Of a stretch of 64,000 bases of DNA, positions 42,388-51,408 are shown one piece after another. The position numbers were made by a program, and so were the translations under genes. The notes below the pieces were generated by a model. It searched no databases. It had not been told where the DNA came from and saw only the letters and a list, made by a program, of their open reading frames with translations. The stretch's first letter is position 1. Each line of letters opens with the position of its first letter. The stretch comes from Pseudomonadales bacterium (GTDB lineage Bacteria; Pseudomonadota; Gammaproteobacteria; Pseudomonadales; Azotimanducaceae): assembly GCA_028285415.1 (NCBI GenBank), contig JANQPF010000009.1, positions 372,001 to 436,000 of the forward strand, given 5' to 3'.

Positions 42388-42801
42388 ATGAGTAAAACCC
42401 GGAACATCGTCTGCTGGGTGGGCATCGTCATTCTTGGCCTTGCCCACGGTCTGCTGGAAGACATCCTCTTCATCTCAGTTCTTGTCCCCTACATGCCACC
42501 GAGCTGGGACCTGACTGGTGATCTCTTCTTTCTTTTTACCGTGCCGCTGGCGCAGCTGATGGCGTTTGCCATCACCGGGACCATCGGCTGGTTTCTACTG
42601 GATCTGCGCCATACGCCACGTCTGATTACGTTCTGGGCGCTCTGGAGCATCGCGCGCACGGCTTTTTTAAACTTCGCGCTGAACCCGATTCAGGACATTG
42701 CAATCTACCTGGCCTGGATTGCGCTCTGGTGTTTCCTCTACTGGCTGCTTGCCCGCGTCGTCGGGAATCGGCAGACCACGGCAAGCGGGAGCGCGGTCTA
42801 A
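42388..42801 (+). CDS. Hypothetical membrane protein
   Basis: A 137-residue protein with four predicted helices (VCWVGIVILGLAHGLLEDILF, FFLFTVPLAQLMAFAITG, FWALWSIARTAFLNFAL, AIYLAWIALWCFLYWLL). I do not recognise the family. It follows the peroxiredoxin-like gene by 21 bases on the same strand and could be a membrane partner of that redox protein, but this is only from position. Its stop lies inside a hairpin. Confidence 0.65.
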   Translation: MSKTRNIVCWVGIVILGLAHGLLEDILFISVLVPYMPPSWDLTGDLFFLFTVPLAQLMAFAITGTIGWFLLDLRHTPRLITFWALWSIARTAFLNFALNPIQDIAIYLAWIALWCFLYWLLARVVGNRQTTASGSAV

Positions 42802-42814
42802 CTCAACCGCGCTC
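42789..42814. terminator. Hairpin between convergent genes
   Basis: GAGCGCGGT (42789-42797) and ACCGCGCTC (42806-42814) form a perfect 9-bp stem with an 8-base loop over the stop codon of the membrane protein and before the convergent carrier gene. It has no T-tract; a terminator is the most likely role. Confidence 0.5.
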
Positions 42815-42820
42815 TGCGCG

Positions 42821-44212
42821 CTATCCAGATATCGCCTCCCGCAGCTCCCGCCGCTTGAGGGCGGCAATGAGGTTGGCATGACGTTCGTTCGTCACCGGGT
42901 AGCTCCACACCAGATACGAAGCCAGAAGAAAGAAAAACGTGGGAATCACCGCGTATTCGATGCGGATCATCCAGAGTCCTGCATCGTTGACCGGCTCACC
43001 GGGGGCGTAACCCGTCAGGTTCAACACCTGCAGGGCAATGAACATGCCGATGGCAATGCCAATCTTGTCGACCGCCCCGAACACCGCAAAGAAAATGCCC
43101 GCCCGTTTCTGTCGAGTGACCGCGGTATCCACATCCACGACGTCGGCGATGATGGCGAGCGGCAGGTAGGCAAACGCCCCGAAGCTTGCCCCTTTCAGGA
43201 CGTAGAAGATAAGAAACGTGTTGTAGTCGCCGGCCCCCAGGAAGGCGGTCGCCAGAACCATCAGCCCGGACCAGGTCATCGCAATCGCCAGGGATCGGTG
43301 CTTGCCGTACCGCCTGGCGAGCCACTGCCAGAGCGGGATCGCAGCAACCCCCATGAGATAGTAGAAAATGAAGGTCCGGCCGATTCGATCCCCGGCCTGC
43401 AGAACATCGTCCATGAAGAAAACGACCACCGCGTGTCGGGAGGCTTCCCCGATGACAATTGCCAACGCCACGTAGAGCATGCGCCGGAACGGGCCAATCT
43501 TCAGAATGCTCGTGAGCGCTTTCCACCACTTCTGCCGCTTCTGAGGGACTTCGATGTCCCGCTCGGGAACGAGAAGGAGCAGCACGGCGACGACAATCGG
43601 GAACACGACCAGGAGGGTCATGCCAATGCCGCCCAGCACGTCGCCGGATCCAGGCGTTTCCAGCACCTCCTGGAAAAACCAGATTACGACCGACGCACCG
43701 AGGAGCCCCGCGATGGTCCAGACCTGACGCACAGCCGTTATCCGCGCCCGATCCATATAGTTGTCCGTGAGTTCTGCACCCCAGGCGCCGTAAGGGAGGA
43801 CCATGACGGTCCAACCGAAGTACACCACCATGTTCCACACCAGCATGTACCAGATGTCCACCGGTGGGTCCGGCAGGAACAGCTTGTAGATGCCAAACAT
43901 CATGATCGGCAGGCCCAGAACGACGAACGGGCGCCGGCGTCCAAAGCGGGTATGCGTACGATCGGACAGCCAACCCATGAGCGGGTCCGTGACGAAGTCG
44001 GTCAAGCGCGACACCAGAAGAACGGTGCTGATCGCCGCGAGACCCAGACCGAGCTCACCCGCATAGTAGGGATGCAGGAACAACGTCATTGGATAGCCGA
44101 GAATGGCGATCGGAAAGCCGAGGCTGCCGTACGCAACGAGCGTGCGGACATCGATGCGACGTCGGGTGTTGGTGTTCGTCGTGCTTTCCACGGTTGCAGG
44201 CGTCGGTGACAA
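42821..44212 (-). CDS. GPH-family (sugar/cation symporter-like) MFS carrier
   Basis: A 463-residue, twelve-helix carrier of the glycoside-pentoside-hexuronide family. LLVSRLTDFVTDPLMGWLSDR contains the family's conserved R-x-x-D-x-x-x-D-P loop, and RFGRRRPFVVLG the second. LPYGAWGAEL supports it. Such carriers take up sugars or sulfonates with a cation. Start is a TTG; a GTG seven codons later is possible. It is divergent from the HCCA-isomerase-like gene. Confidence 0.88.
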   Translation of the reverse strand: MSPTPATVESTTNTNTRRRIDVRTLVAYGSLGFPIAILGYPMTLFLHPYYAGELGLGLAAISTVLLVSRLTDFVTDPLMGWLSDRTHTRFGRRRPFVVLGLPIMMFGIYKLFLPDPPVDIWYMLVWNMVVYFGWTVMVLPYGAWGAELTDNYMDRARITAVRQVWTIAGLLGASVVIWFFQEVLETPGSGDVLGGIGMTLLVVFPIVVAVLLLLVPERDIEVPQKRQKWWKALTSILKIGPFRRMLYVALAIVIGEASRHAVVVFFMDDVLQAGDRIGRTFIFYYLMGVAAIPLWQWLARRYGKHRSLAIAMTWSGLMVLATAFLGAGDYNTFLIFYVLKGASFGAFAYLPLAIIADVVDVDTAVTRQKRAGIFFAVFGAVDKIGIAIGMFIALQVLNLTGYAPGEPVNDAGLWMIRIEYAVIPTFFFLLASYLVWSYPVTNERHANLIAALKRRELREAISG

Positions 44213-44289
44213 CCCGTCTGTCTTAGTGCGTCGCTTTATCGTAACTTTGACAAGTCAATCAATGGAAGCATCTGCAGGAGAACCCTTCG

Positions 44290-44937
44290 ATGACCGAAAC
44301 CGTCGATGTCTACTGGTCGTTTCGCAGCCCCTACTCCTATCTCGTCACACCCGATCTGGTGCGTCTTCGCGACGACTTCGACGTCGACGTCTGCCTGCGC
44401 ATCGTCTACCCCGTGGCCATCCGCAATCCGTCACTGGTGTTCGATTCTTCAAATCCGCACAAAACGCGCTACATCGTGATGGACTCGCGGCGGCGGGCAG
44501 AGTTCCTGGGCTTGCCTTTCAGAATCCCCGCTCGTCCGGATCCGGTTGTGCAGGATCCCGCGACCATGGCCGTAGCAGACGAGCAGCCCTATATTCACCG
44601 GCTGAGCGCCCTCGGCGTGGAGGCGCAGCGTCGCGGCAAAGGCCTCGAATATGTCCTCGAGGTATCGGCTCTGATCTTTGATGGGACCGAAGGCTGGGAT
44701 GAGGGCGATCATCTCGAGCAGGCGGTTGCCCGAGCCGGCCTGAACCTCGACGATCTCGATGCTGCGATCGACGGCGGTGACCAGCTGGAAGAGGTTGAGC
44801 GCAACCAGCAAGCGCTTGACAAGGCAGGCCACTGGGGTGTGCCCACGATGGTCGTGAACGGCGAACCGTTTTTTGGCCAGGATCGCATCGACACCTTGCG
44901 TTGGCGTCTCGATCAGCTGGGCTTGGCCCGAACCTGA
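44290..44937 (+). CDS. DsbA-like protein (2-hydroxychromene-2-carboxylate isomerase family)
   Basis: A 215-residue kappa-GST/DsbA-fold protein. VDVYWSFRSPYSYL has the serine-containing active site of HCCA isomerases in place of a C-x-x-C. VEVAGHWGVPTMVVN-like sequence near the C-terminus (HWGVPTMVVNGEPFFGQDRID) completes the cis-Pro loop. Family members isomerise naphthalene or polyaromatic pathway intermediates with glutathione, or handle other aromatics. AGGAGA precedes the ATG. The acyl-CoA dehydrogenase follows by 31 bases. Confidence 0.88.
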   Translation: MTETVDVYWSFRSPYSYLVTPDLVRLRDDFDVDVCLRIVYPVAIRNPSLVFDSSNPHKTRYIVMDSRRRAEFLGLPFRIPARPDPVVQDPATMAVADEQPYIHRLSALGVEAQRRGKGLEYVLEVSALIFDGTEGWDEGDHLEQAVARAGLNLDDLDAAIDGGDQLEEVERNQQALDKAGHWGVPTMVVNGEPFFGQDRIDTLRWRLDQLGLART

Positions 44938-44968
44938 CGCATCCCACAACCCGACTTTTACGAGATCT

Positions 44969-46165
44969 ATGAGAATCACAAAAAACGACACGGACGAATC
45001 GTTCCGCCAGGATGTCCGGGAGTTTCTGGAATCTTCGCTCACCGAAGAGCTGCGAGAAGCCGGGCGGAAAAAGACCAGCATCTGGCAGGAGCCGGAATCC
45101 GCCGCCGCCTGGCAGGACATCCTCTACAAGAAAGGCTGGCTGGTGCCTGACTGGCCGGAAGCATACGGCGGCACCAACTGGTCGCTCACCCAGCGCTACA
45201 TCTTCGCGCAGGAGTGCGCCCGCTACGACACCCCGGGTATTGCCCCCATGGGTCTGAAAATGTGCGGCCCCATGCTGATCGGCTACGGAACCGAAGAGCA
45301 AAAGGCCCACTATCTGCCGAGGATACTGTCCGGCGAGGACATCTGGTGCCAGGGTTACTCTGAACCCGGCGCCGGCTCGGACCTGGCGTCGCTCAAGACC
45401 GCCGCGGTATCGGATGGTGACGATTACATCGTCAACGGCACCAAAATCTGGACCAGCTTCGCCCAGCACGCCAACATGATCTTCGCCCTGGTGCGCACGT
45501 CCTCGGAGGGTAAGGTTCAGCAGGGTATTTCGTTCCTGCTGATCGACATGGCAAGCCCCGGCATCACCGTCAAACCCATCATCAATCTGGAAGGCAGCCA
45601 CGAGCTCAACCAGGTGTTCTTCGACAACGTGCGCGTCCCCAAGGCCAACCGCGTCGGCAAAGAGAACGACGGCTGGTCGGTCGCAAAATACCTGCTTCAG
45701 TTCGAACGGTTTTCGATGTCATCCATCGAGCTTCGCCGCCTTTTGAGCCGGATGCGGAGCATGGCGGAAGAAGCCAACGATGCAGGCATCGCCCTGGCGC
45801 AGTCCGCTGACTTTCGCAGCAAAATGGATGCGCTGGAGATCGACTGCGAGGCCATCGAAGTGTCCGAGCAGCGCGTGCTGGCTCAGCTGGACGCCGGGGA
45901 AACACCCGGGACCGTGTCGTCGGTCCTCAATGCCATCAGTTCAGAAACGCTGCAGCGGGCAGACGAGCTTGCCCTCGAGGTCTGTGCCTACTACGGCATG
46001 GTTTATCAGCCCGAAGCCCTGGAGGTAGCGGGTGCCGCGCCTGTCGGTCCCGAAAGCTATCTGCCGCTCATGCCAAGCTTTCTCAATAATCGCATGCGCA
46101 CCATCGCCGGCGGCTCGGCAGAAGTGCAGCGCAACATTGTCGCGAAAGCGATACTGCAGCTCTGA
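44969..46165 (+). CDS. Acyl-CoA dehydrogenase
   Basis: A 398-residue flavoprotein of the acyl-CoA dehydrogenase family. WCQGYSEPGAGSDLASLKTAA contains the FAD-contacting strand, VNGTKIWTSFAQHAN the second motif, and SFLNNRMRTIAGGSAEVQRNIV the C-terminal helix region. The catalytic Glu is not confidently placed by eye. The ATG at 44969 fits the family N-terminus; 32 extra codons are open upstream. It dehydrogenates an acyl-CoA in the cytoplasm and pairs with the HCCA-like gene. Confidence 0.92.
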   Translation: MRITKNDTDESFRQDVREFLESSLTEELREAGRKKTSIWQEPESAAAWQDILYKKGWLVPDWPEAYGGTNWSLTQRYIFAQECARYDTPGIAPMGLKMCGPMLIGYGTEEQKAHYLPRILSGEDIWCQGYSEPGAGSDLASLKTAAVSDGDDYIVNGTKIWTSFAQHANMIFALVRTSSEGKVQQGISFLLIDMASPGITVKPIINLEGSHELNQVFFDNVRVPKANRVGKENDGWSVAKYLLQFERFSMSSIELRRLLSRMRSMAEEANDAGIALAQSADFRSKMDALEIDCEAIEVSEQRVLAQLDAGETPGTVSSVLNAISSETLQRADELALEVCAYYGMVYQPEALEVAGAAPVGPESYLPLMPSFLNNRMRTIAGGSAEVQRNIVAKAILQL

Positions 46166-46201
46166 TCACTTGCGTTTCACACCCTCCAGAAATGCGCGGT
46201 C

Positions 46202-46825
46202 TTAGTTCTCGATAGCACCAAATAGATAGGTACGCATATACGCGCGCCGCTCTTCGTTGGAATCAGTCAAGGCACTCGGATGAGAAAGCAACCATACGTG
46301 TTGGTAGGTGAGCCACCTTATTGTCTGTTCGAGATCGAGATCGGGCTTGATGAGCTTGTGTTTGCGGTAGTCTTCGAGGATCGGCAGCCAGAGGGATCGG
46401 TTCGCCTCGGCAATCTCCGTTGAGGCCAGCACTAGCTCTCCGATACCGGGAATTTTTGACGGATCGAACGTGTTGCCAAGCAGCACATAGTTGAGCGCAA
46501 GCTCGTGCTCTGCCATGAACATGTCTGTCAAATTCTCGATTGAGGTCGCACGCTCATGCATCTCACGAATGGCAGGATGGTGATTGCTGCGGATTTCGTG
46601 GGCAAGGAGCGCGGCCAGCAGCTCCTCTTTATTCTTGAAGTGTTTGTAAACCGTCGATCGCACCACCCCCGCTTCGCGCGCGACATCCTCCATGGTGATC
46701 TTCGAGATCGGTAGCGCCTTAAACAGGTTCATCGCGGCAAGGAGCACCCGCTCGCGCATGGGGGGAATCTGTTCAATCACGCTCTGCTCTGCCAACACAA
46801 GTTTCTTCCAACGGCTGCCAGACAT
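46202..46825 (-). CDS. TetR-family transcriptional regulator
   Basis: A 207-residue regulator. The helix-turn-helix reads LLAAMNLFKALPISKITMED, VAREAGVVRSTVYKHFKNKEEL (residues about 27-72). The C-terminal domain is unspecific. It converges with the acyl-CoA dehydrogenase gene (36-base gap) and is divergent from the membrane protein at 47006; the inverted repeat 23 bases upstream is a probable binding site. Confidence 0.9.
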   Translation of the reverse strand: MSGSRWKKLVLAEQSVIEQIPPMRERVLLAAMNLFKALPISKITMEDVAREAGVVRSTVYKHFKNKEELLAALLAHEIRSNHHPAIREMHERATSIENLTDMFMAEHELALNYVLLGNTFDPSKIPGIGELVLASTEIAEANRSLWLPILEDYRKHKLIKPDLDLEQTIRWLTYQHVWLLSHPSALTDSNEERRAYMRTYLFGAIEN

Positions 46826-46847
46826 TTATACCCCGATTTGACTACAA

Positions 46848-46871
46848 AAGACAATATTAGTATTTTGTCTT
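46848..46871. promoter_or_regulatory. Inverted repeat upstream of a TetR gene
   Basis: AAGACAA (46848-46854) and TTGTCTT (46865-46871) form a 7-base inverted repeat with a ten-base centre, in the 180-base gap between the TetR gene and the divergent membrane-protein gene. The gap is AT-rich around it. Candidate operator of the regulator. Confidence 0.55.
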
Positions 46872-47005
46872 CTCATGCGGAGCGACGGGAAGGCGGAATG
46901 ACGGAAGAGGGACAAGCGTTGTGAACCTGACAGTGAGTCAAGTGAATCCCGGCAGGGACGCAACGCACGCGCATCGGATCGATGCCTACACCACCGGCAC
47001 CTGAG

Positions 47006-47716
47006 ATGGAGACGTACGAAGCGACCGCGGCACTTGCCGCTATCGACGAAAACGTCGTCTGGATACTGGCGTTCTTTGCCATCGCTGCGGTCGCGACGTT
47101 CGTCTACCTCGTGCAGTCCTTCAAGCTGGCACGCGCGCACGAGGCCTATTCCTCGGCACTGCCGGCAGTTGGCTGGTTTGCCGTGCACGACCTGCATTTT
47201 GTCTTTCTGTACGAGCTCTGGTTCGACGTATACGACCACTGGTGGGTCAAAGCCTGGTGGGTGGCCCTCGTCTTCACGACCCTCATCGAATTTGCGCTGG
47301 TGGGGATGATCATCAAGTACGGACGTAAGGAGCTTGCCCCCTGGGCCTCGCAGAAAGCGTTCTTCGGACTGGTTGCGCTGGGCACCGTTGCCATTGGCGT
47401 CATCTGGCTGCTCGTCAAAGCATCGATCGCCGACCCGCTCTGGCTCATTTCATTCCCGATCACGGCGTTCTGGGCGGTACCTTTCAGCACCGCACTCATG
47501 CTGAGGCGAAACTCTCAGCGCGGCCAATCGATCACCCTGCCGATCTGCAGCGTGTTCATTGTCGGTGCGTTTCAGGGCGCGCTGTGGCTCATCGACCCGT
47601 TCTTTCGCTCGCCGTTCTTTCTCATGTTCACCACGATGGGCATCTCCTGGGCTTTGGTGAACGTCTGGCTGCTCACGCGTCTCCCAGCCTTCCCGGCACA
47701 GGAACAGTACGCATGA
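47006..47716 (+). CDS. Hypothetical polytopic membrane protein
   Basis: A 236-residue protein with six or seven helices (VVWILAFFAIAAVATFVYLVQSF, WVALVFTTLIEFALVGMI, LVALGTVAIGVIWLLVK and others) and aromatic loops such as FLYELWFDVYDHWWVKAWW. I do not recognise the family. The next ATG upstream (46982) is also possible. It starts the plus-strand set with the DUF385, P450 and CmcJ-like genes, and is divergent from a TetR gene. Confidence 0.7.
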   Translation: METYEATAALAAIDENVVWILAFFAIAAVATFVYLVQSFKLARAHEAYSSALPAVGWFAVHDLHFVFLYELWFDVYDHWWVKAWWVALVFTTLIEFALVGMIIKYGRKELAPWASQKAFFGLVALGTVAIGVIWLLVKASIADPLWLISFPITAFWAVPFSTALMLRRNSQRGQSITLPICSVFIVGAFQGALWLIDPFFRSPFFLMFTTMGISWALVNVWLLTRLPAFPAQEQYA

Positions 47717-47748
47717 GTGCCTTGTTAACCGTTTAGTAGAGGTCATCT

Positions 47749-48195
47749 ATGACTGAACCGAGAGATTACTCATGGATTCGAGAGCATACCGCGCTCTATT
47801 TACAAGACCCGGAACGCGCCCATGACTGGGACGCAACGCACGCAGGCGGCACTGGCCTGGTCCCAACGCTGCTGCTCACTACCGTCGGCAGAAAATCGGG
47901 AGAGCAGCGTCCAACCCCCCTGCTCTACCAACCCACCGGCAGCGGTTTTGTCATCGTCGCAAGCCGCGGCGGTTCTGATCACCACCCCGCCTGGTTCCTG
48001 AACCTGCTCGCAAATCCGGATTGTGAGATTCAGGTCGGCAAGTTCCGCTACACCGCAACAGCGCGCGTGCTCACCTCAGAGGAGCGCGGGCCGTACTGGG
48101 AGTGGATGGTGCGGTTCTGGCCGGATTACGCGAGCTACCAGGCACGCACCGAACGGGAAATCCCCGTGGTTGTCCTCGTCGCAGAGAGCAAGTGA
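47749..48195 (+). CDS. Deazaflavin-dependent oxidoreductase/nitroreductase family (DUF385) protein
   Basis: A 148-residue split-barrel protein. LLTTVGRKSGEQRPTPLLYQ and GSGFVIVASRGGSDHHPAW, then NLLANPDCEIQVGKFRY, are the classical DUF385/DDN motif set: a G-R-x-S-G-x-x-R turn, S-x-G-G and W-x-x-N-L. Members use F420 or related cofactors to reduce nitro or other substrates. The P450 gene begins two bases after its stop. It is homologous in fold to the anchored protein at 23686-24120. Confidence 0.88.
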   Translation: MTEPRDYSWIREHTALYLQDPERAHDWDATHAGGTGLVPTLLLTTVGRKSGEQRPTPLLYQPTGSGFVIVASRGGSDHHPAWFLNLLANPDCEIQVGKFRYTATARVLTSEERGPYWEWMVRFWPDYASYQARTEREIPVVVLVAESK

Positions 48196-48197
48196 GA

Positions 48198-49409
48198 ATG
48201 AACAATACGAACCTTTTCAACCCGCTGGATCCCGCGCTCGCGGTCAATCCCTACCCCACCTACGCCGCTCTGCGAAAGCAGGATCGCATCCAGATGTCTG
48301 CCATCGGCGCATACGTCCTGACCCACTACGAAGACGTGAAGCAGATGTTGAACGATGGCGCGACGTTTCAGCATCAGTACGTGGCGCAACAGAAGCAGCG
48401 CACTGGAGAGAACGTCGAAGACGAGCCGTACTTCGATTACTTCCGCCGCATGATCTTCGTCTCTGACGGCGAAGACCACCGACGTCTACGCAAGCTGGTG
48501 GCCAAAGCGTTTACGCCACAGCAGCTCACAGACCTTCGCCATAAGGCCCAGATCTTTGCAACCGAACTCTACGCTGAAGGGGCCAGGCAAGGCGGCATGG
48601 ACTTCGTCTCTGAATTTGCCTTCCCCTTTCCTCTCAAGGTCATCGGCACCATGCTGGGCATACCGGATGCCGACCACGCGGAAATTGGGGGCTACGCCAC
48701 GGCGTTGAACCCGGTGCTCGAGTTTCTGCCCATGTCGCCAGAGGTCCTTGCGAAGGCGAACCAGGCTGTGGAAGTCCTCGCCGAATACTTCACGAAGATG
48801 GCGGAGGAACGGAGAAAGCATCCGACGGGCGACCTCTTTTCGGCGCTGGTTCACGCGACGGAAGACGGCGACACGCTGACTAACGAAGAGCTGATTGCCA
48901 ACGCCATCCTGCTGTACGTCGCCGGTCATGAGACCACCGCTGGCGGCACCTCGTTGGCACTGTACGCGCTTCACAAGAATCCAGACCAGTTCAATTTCCT
49001 CAAACGGAATCCCGACTCAATACCCGGCGCAATCGATGAACTCCTGCGCTACGACACGCCCGGTCAAGGCACGGGTCGGGTGGTCATGCAGACAGTCTCA
49101 ATCGGTGATCACACGATCGAACCAGGCAACTTCGTGCTCGGCTACATCGGTGCTGCGAACAGAGACCCCGAGATTTACGACGCTCCGGACGCGCTGAACT
49201 TTCAGCGCGACTTCACGAAGACAAGACCCCTCACGTTTGGCGGGGGTGGACATCTCTGTGTGGGTCGCAATCTCGCGCGCCAGGAATTTGAGATCGCGTT
49301 TACCACTCTCCTCACCGAGCATCCCTCGGTACGCGTGCAGGGGGATGGCTGCGCCTTCAGAGACACGCCGCTCATGCGAGGACTCAAAGCACTGCCGATT
49401 GAATGGTGA
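48198..49409 (+). CDS. Cytochrome P450
   Basis: A 403-residue soluble bacterial P450. The I-helix oxygen-activating motif AGHETT is at 242-247, the E-x-x-R pair at E281 and R284, and the haem-binding FGGGGHLCVGR has the ligand Cys354. It starts immediately after the DUF385 gene; the frame extends further upstream into that gene, but the ATG at 48198 fits the family. Electron donors are not encoded nearby. It likely hydroxylates a hydrophobic substrate; the identity is unknown. Confidence 0.95.
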   Translation: MNNTNLFNPLDPALAVNPYPTYAALRKQDRIQMSAIGAYVLTHYEDVKQMLNDGATFQHQYVAQQKQRTGENVEDEPYFDYFRRMIFVSDGEDHRRLRKLVAKAFTPQQLTDLRHKAQIFATELYAEGARQGGMDFVSEFAFPFPLKVIGTMLGIPDADHAEIGGYATALNPVLEFLPMSPEVLAKANQAVEVLAEYFTKMAEERRKHPTGDLFSALVHATEDGDTLTNEELIANAILLYVAGHETTAGGTSLALYALHKNPDQFNFLKRNPDSIPGAIDELLRYDTPGQGTGRVVMQTVSIGDHTIEPGNFVLGYIGAANRDPEIYDAPDALNFQRDFTKTRPLTFGGGGHLCVGRNLARQEFEIAFTTLLTEHPSVRVQGDGCAFRDTPLMRGLKALPIEW

Positions 49410-49463
49410 TCGTTACCTGACACAGTTGGTATGCTGTGGCCTTTCGTATCTGCTGGTGAACCC

Positions 49464-50417
49464 ATGGGCTTGTCGGGCTTACTGCACTTTCTGACACCGG
49501 AGACGGACTCGTCCCTCTATCGGAACGATCGCGTGCGCATGACGCGGGACGACCGCGGCAATTTCGTCGACAGTGAAGGCGTTGCCACCGAACCACACGA
49601 GCTATCGGTCAGAGACGCACGCCAGCTCTCATCAGCGGGTTCGATGACGCTCGAGCGCAACGGCTTCGAGCTTCGAGCAGCGCCCGTGGCGGACTACGAC
49701 TTCCTCGATCACCAGGAAGTGATCACCGGATACTACCGCGACTGCGAGCAACTGGTCGCGGATGCAACCGGGGCGCGCGTGTGGGCTTTCGACCACAACA
49801 TCCGCTCCGCCGGCGGCCAGGCAGAAAAGCGTCAGGTGAAAGGGGGACAGGACGTGCAGGGACCGGCGCACATCGTGCACGGTGACTATACGCTCCGCTC
49901 TGCCCCCGAACGGCTCATGCAGTTGACGAGACCGGCCAGCATCAACGACACACTCAGAGACGTCATACCCGCAGGCCAGGGTTTGATTCCAGAAGACGTC
50001 GCTGAGGACGCAGTCGCCGACGGCGGCCGATTCGCCATCATCAACGTGTGGCGCAACATTGATACCGTCCCGGTTGCCACGCATCCGTTGGCACTCTGCG
50101 ACGGCCAGAGCGTCGAGCCGGAGGATCTCGTCGTCTTCGAGATTCACATGCCGGACCGGATCGGCGAAAACTACTGGGCAAAGTTCGACGCACGCCACAC
50201 GTTCTACTGTTACCCGGAGATGACACGCGACGAAGCTTTGCTCATCAAACAGTGGGACTCGGCGGGGTTACTGGCGCTCAGCGACGGGAAACAAGCGGAC
50301 CATGCAGGAGACGGTCCCTGCACGTTCAGCTTCCATAGTGCGTTTCACGACCCCGACACACCTGGCGATGCGCCTGATCGCTGGAGCATAGAAGTGCGCT
50401 GTGTGGCGCTTTACTGA
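49464..50417 (+). CDS. CmcJ/NvfI-like oxidoreductase
   Basis: A 317-residue protein with the CmcJ/NvfI pattern: AHIVHGDYT supplies a metal-type His, FAIINVWRNIDTVPVATHPLALCD is the family W-R-x-I-x(5)-P-L-A-x-x-D stretch, and the C-terminus has FYCYPEMTRDEALLIKQWDS with HSAFHDPD. The family contains hydroxylases or methyl/carbamoyl-pathway proteins of antibiotic and meroterpenoid biosynthesis. Position after the P450 suggests a shared substrate. An ATG 11 codons upstream is equally possible as the start. Confidence 0.8.
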   Translation: MGLSGLLHFLTPETDSSLYRNDRVRMTRDDRGNFVDSEGVATEPHELSVRDARQLSSAGSMTLERNGFELRAAPVADYDFLDHQEVITGYYRDCEQLVADATGARVWAFDHNIRSAGGQAEKRQVKGGQDVQGPAHIVHGDYTLRSAPERLMQLTRPASINDTLRDVIPAGQGLIPEDVAEDAVADGGRFAIINVWRNIDTVPVATHPLALCDGQSVEPEDLVVFEIHMPDRIGENYWAKFDARHTFYCYPEMTRDEALLIKQWDSAGLLALSDGKQADHAGDGPCTFSFHSAFHDPDTPGDAPDRWSIEVRCVALY

Positions 50418-50475
50418 TCAAACGGCTCCCGGATTAGGATGCGCCCCTCAGTTGAACACGATGTAGTCTTTATTC

Positions 50476-51399
50476 ATGACCAATGAACTTACCCGTCTGA
50501 TCGAATCTCCCGTCGGCGCCGATGAAATCGACGAACTCGGCCACCTCAGCGTGCCCTTCTATGAAGCGCGGGCGATAGCCGCCTGCCAGAAGCTCGCCGA
50601 GCGCCATCGGCTCGATATCGCAAGGGCTCGCAGTCACGGCATCGAATTCACGCTGGTGGATGCCTACCTGCGCAACCTGCGCGAGCAGTTTCTGGGCGCA
50701 CCTCTGTTGGTACGCGGCGGAGTCCTCGCAGTCAGCGAGACGCGCCTGCAGTGTTATCAGGAGCTGATCAACACGGAGACCGATGAGCTGTCTGCCACGT
50801 TCGTCTATACGTTCGAGCTGCAGCGGCAGACCTCGCGCGAACCACTGCCGTTGCCCGATGAGGTGATTGAGAGCGCAACCGATGGAGTCATCCCCTGGCC
50901 GGAACATGGCCGCCCACGCACCATCGACCTCAAGCACATGCCCGCAATGCCGGATCTTGCGACCCTTCAACAACTCGACCTTGCCCTTAACCAGCCTTTT
51001 CCGATCGACGCGGAGGCATGCGACGAAACCGGGCTCTATCTCGCGGAACGTTTTTCACACCTGCCCTACAGCGGTGAGCGGGTGGACGATCCCGGCGCGC
51101 AGTGGGTATTCGAGACGGCGGATGGACACCGGCTCGGCATGGCTGATCTCGAATCGCGCCAGATGCTCTTCAGCCTGCCGCGGGCTGGCGAGCGCGTTCA
51201 GGCCTTTCGCGCCGAAGTGGAGATCGGGCGCAAAACCTTCTATCGCAACCACTGGGTCTACAGCCTCGACAGCGGCCGGCTGATCAGCTTCACCTCACTG
51301 GTGTCGGTTGCGCTGGACCTGGACGCACGTCGCGCCGTCGAGATTCCACAAGACATGCGCGCCGCGCTCGAGCGGCGATATCACCCTGAGCTACGCTGA
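50476..51399 (+). CDS. Double hot-dog-like thioesterase family protein
   Basis: A 307-residue cytoplasmic protein. VGADEIDELGHLSVPFYEARAIAAC resembles the hot-dog thioesterase N-terminus in which a D-x-x-G-H precedes N and Y. A second half (RVDDPGAQWVFETADG onwards) is consistent with a second hot-dog-like domain. Its exact function is unclear; acyl-CoA thioesterase or acyl-transfer activity is most plausible. ATG start. It is the last gene of the plus-strand set with the P450 and CmcJ-like genes, and it converges on the M20 peptidase. Confidence 0.65.
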   Translation: MTNELTRLIESPVGADEIDELGHLSVPFYEARAIAACQKLAERHRLDIARARSHGIEFTLVDAYLRNLREQFLGAPLLVRGGVLAVSETRLQCYQELINTETDELSATFVYTFELQRQTSREPLPLPDEVIESATDGVIPWPEHGRPRTIDLKHMPAMPDLATLQQLDLALNQPFPIDAEACDETGLYLAERFSHLPYSGERVDDPGAQWVFETADGHRLGMADLESRQMLFSLPRAGERVQAFRAEVEIGRKTFYRNHWVYSLDSGRLISFTSLVSVALDLDARRAVEIPQDMRAALERRYHPELR

Positions 51400-51408
51400 C
51401 ATCAGGCA

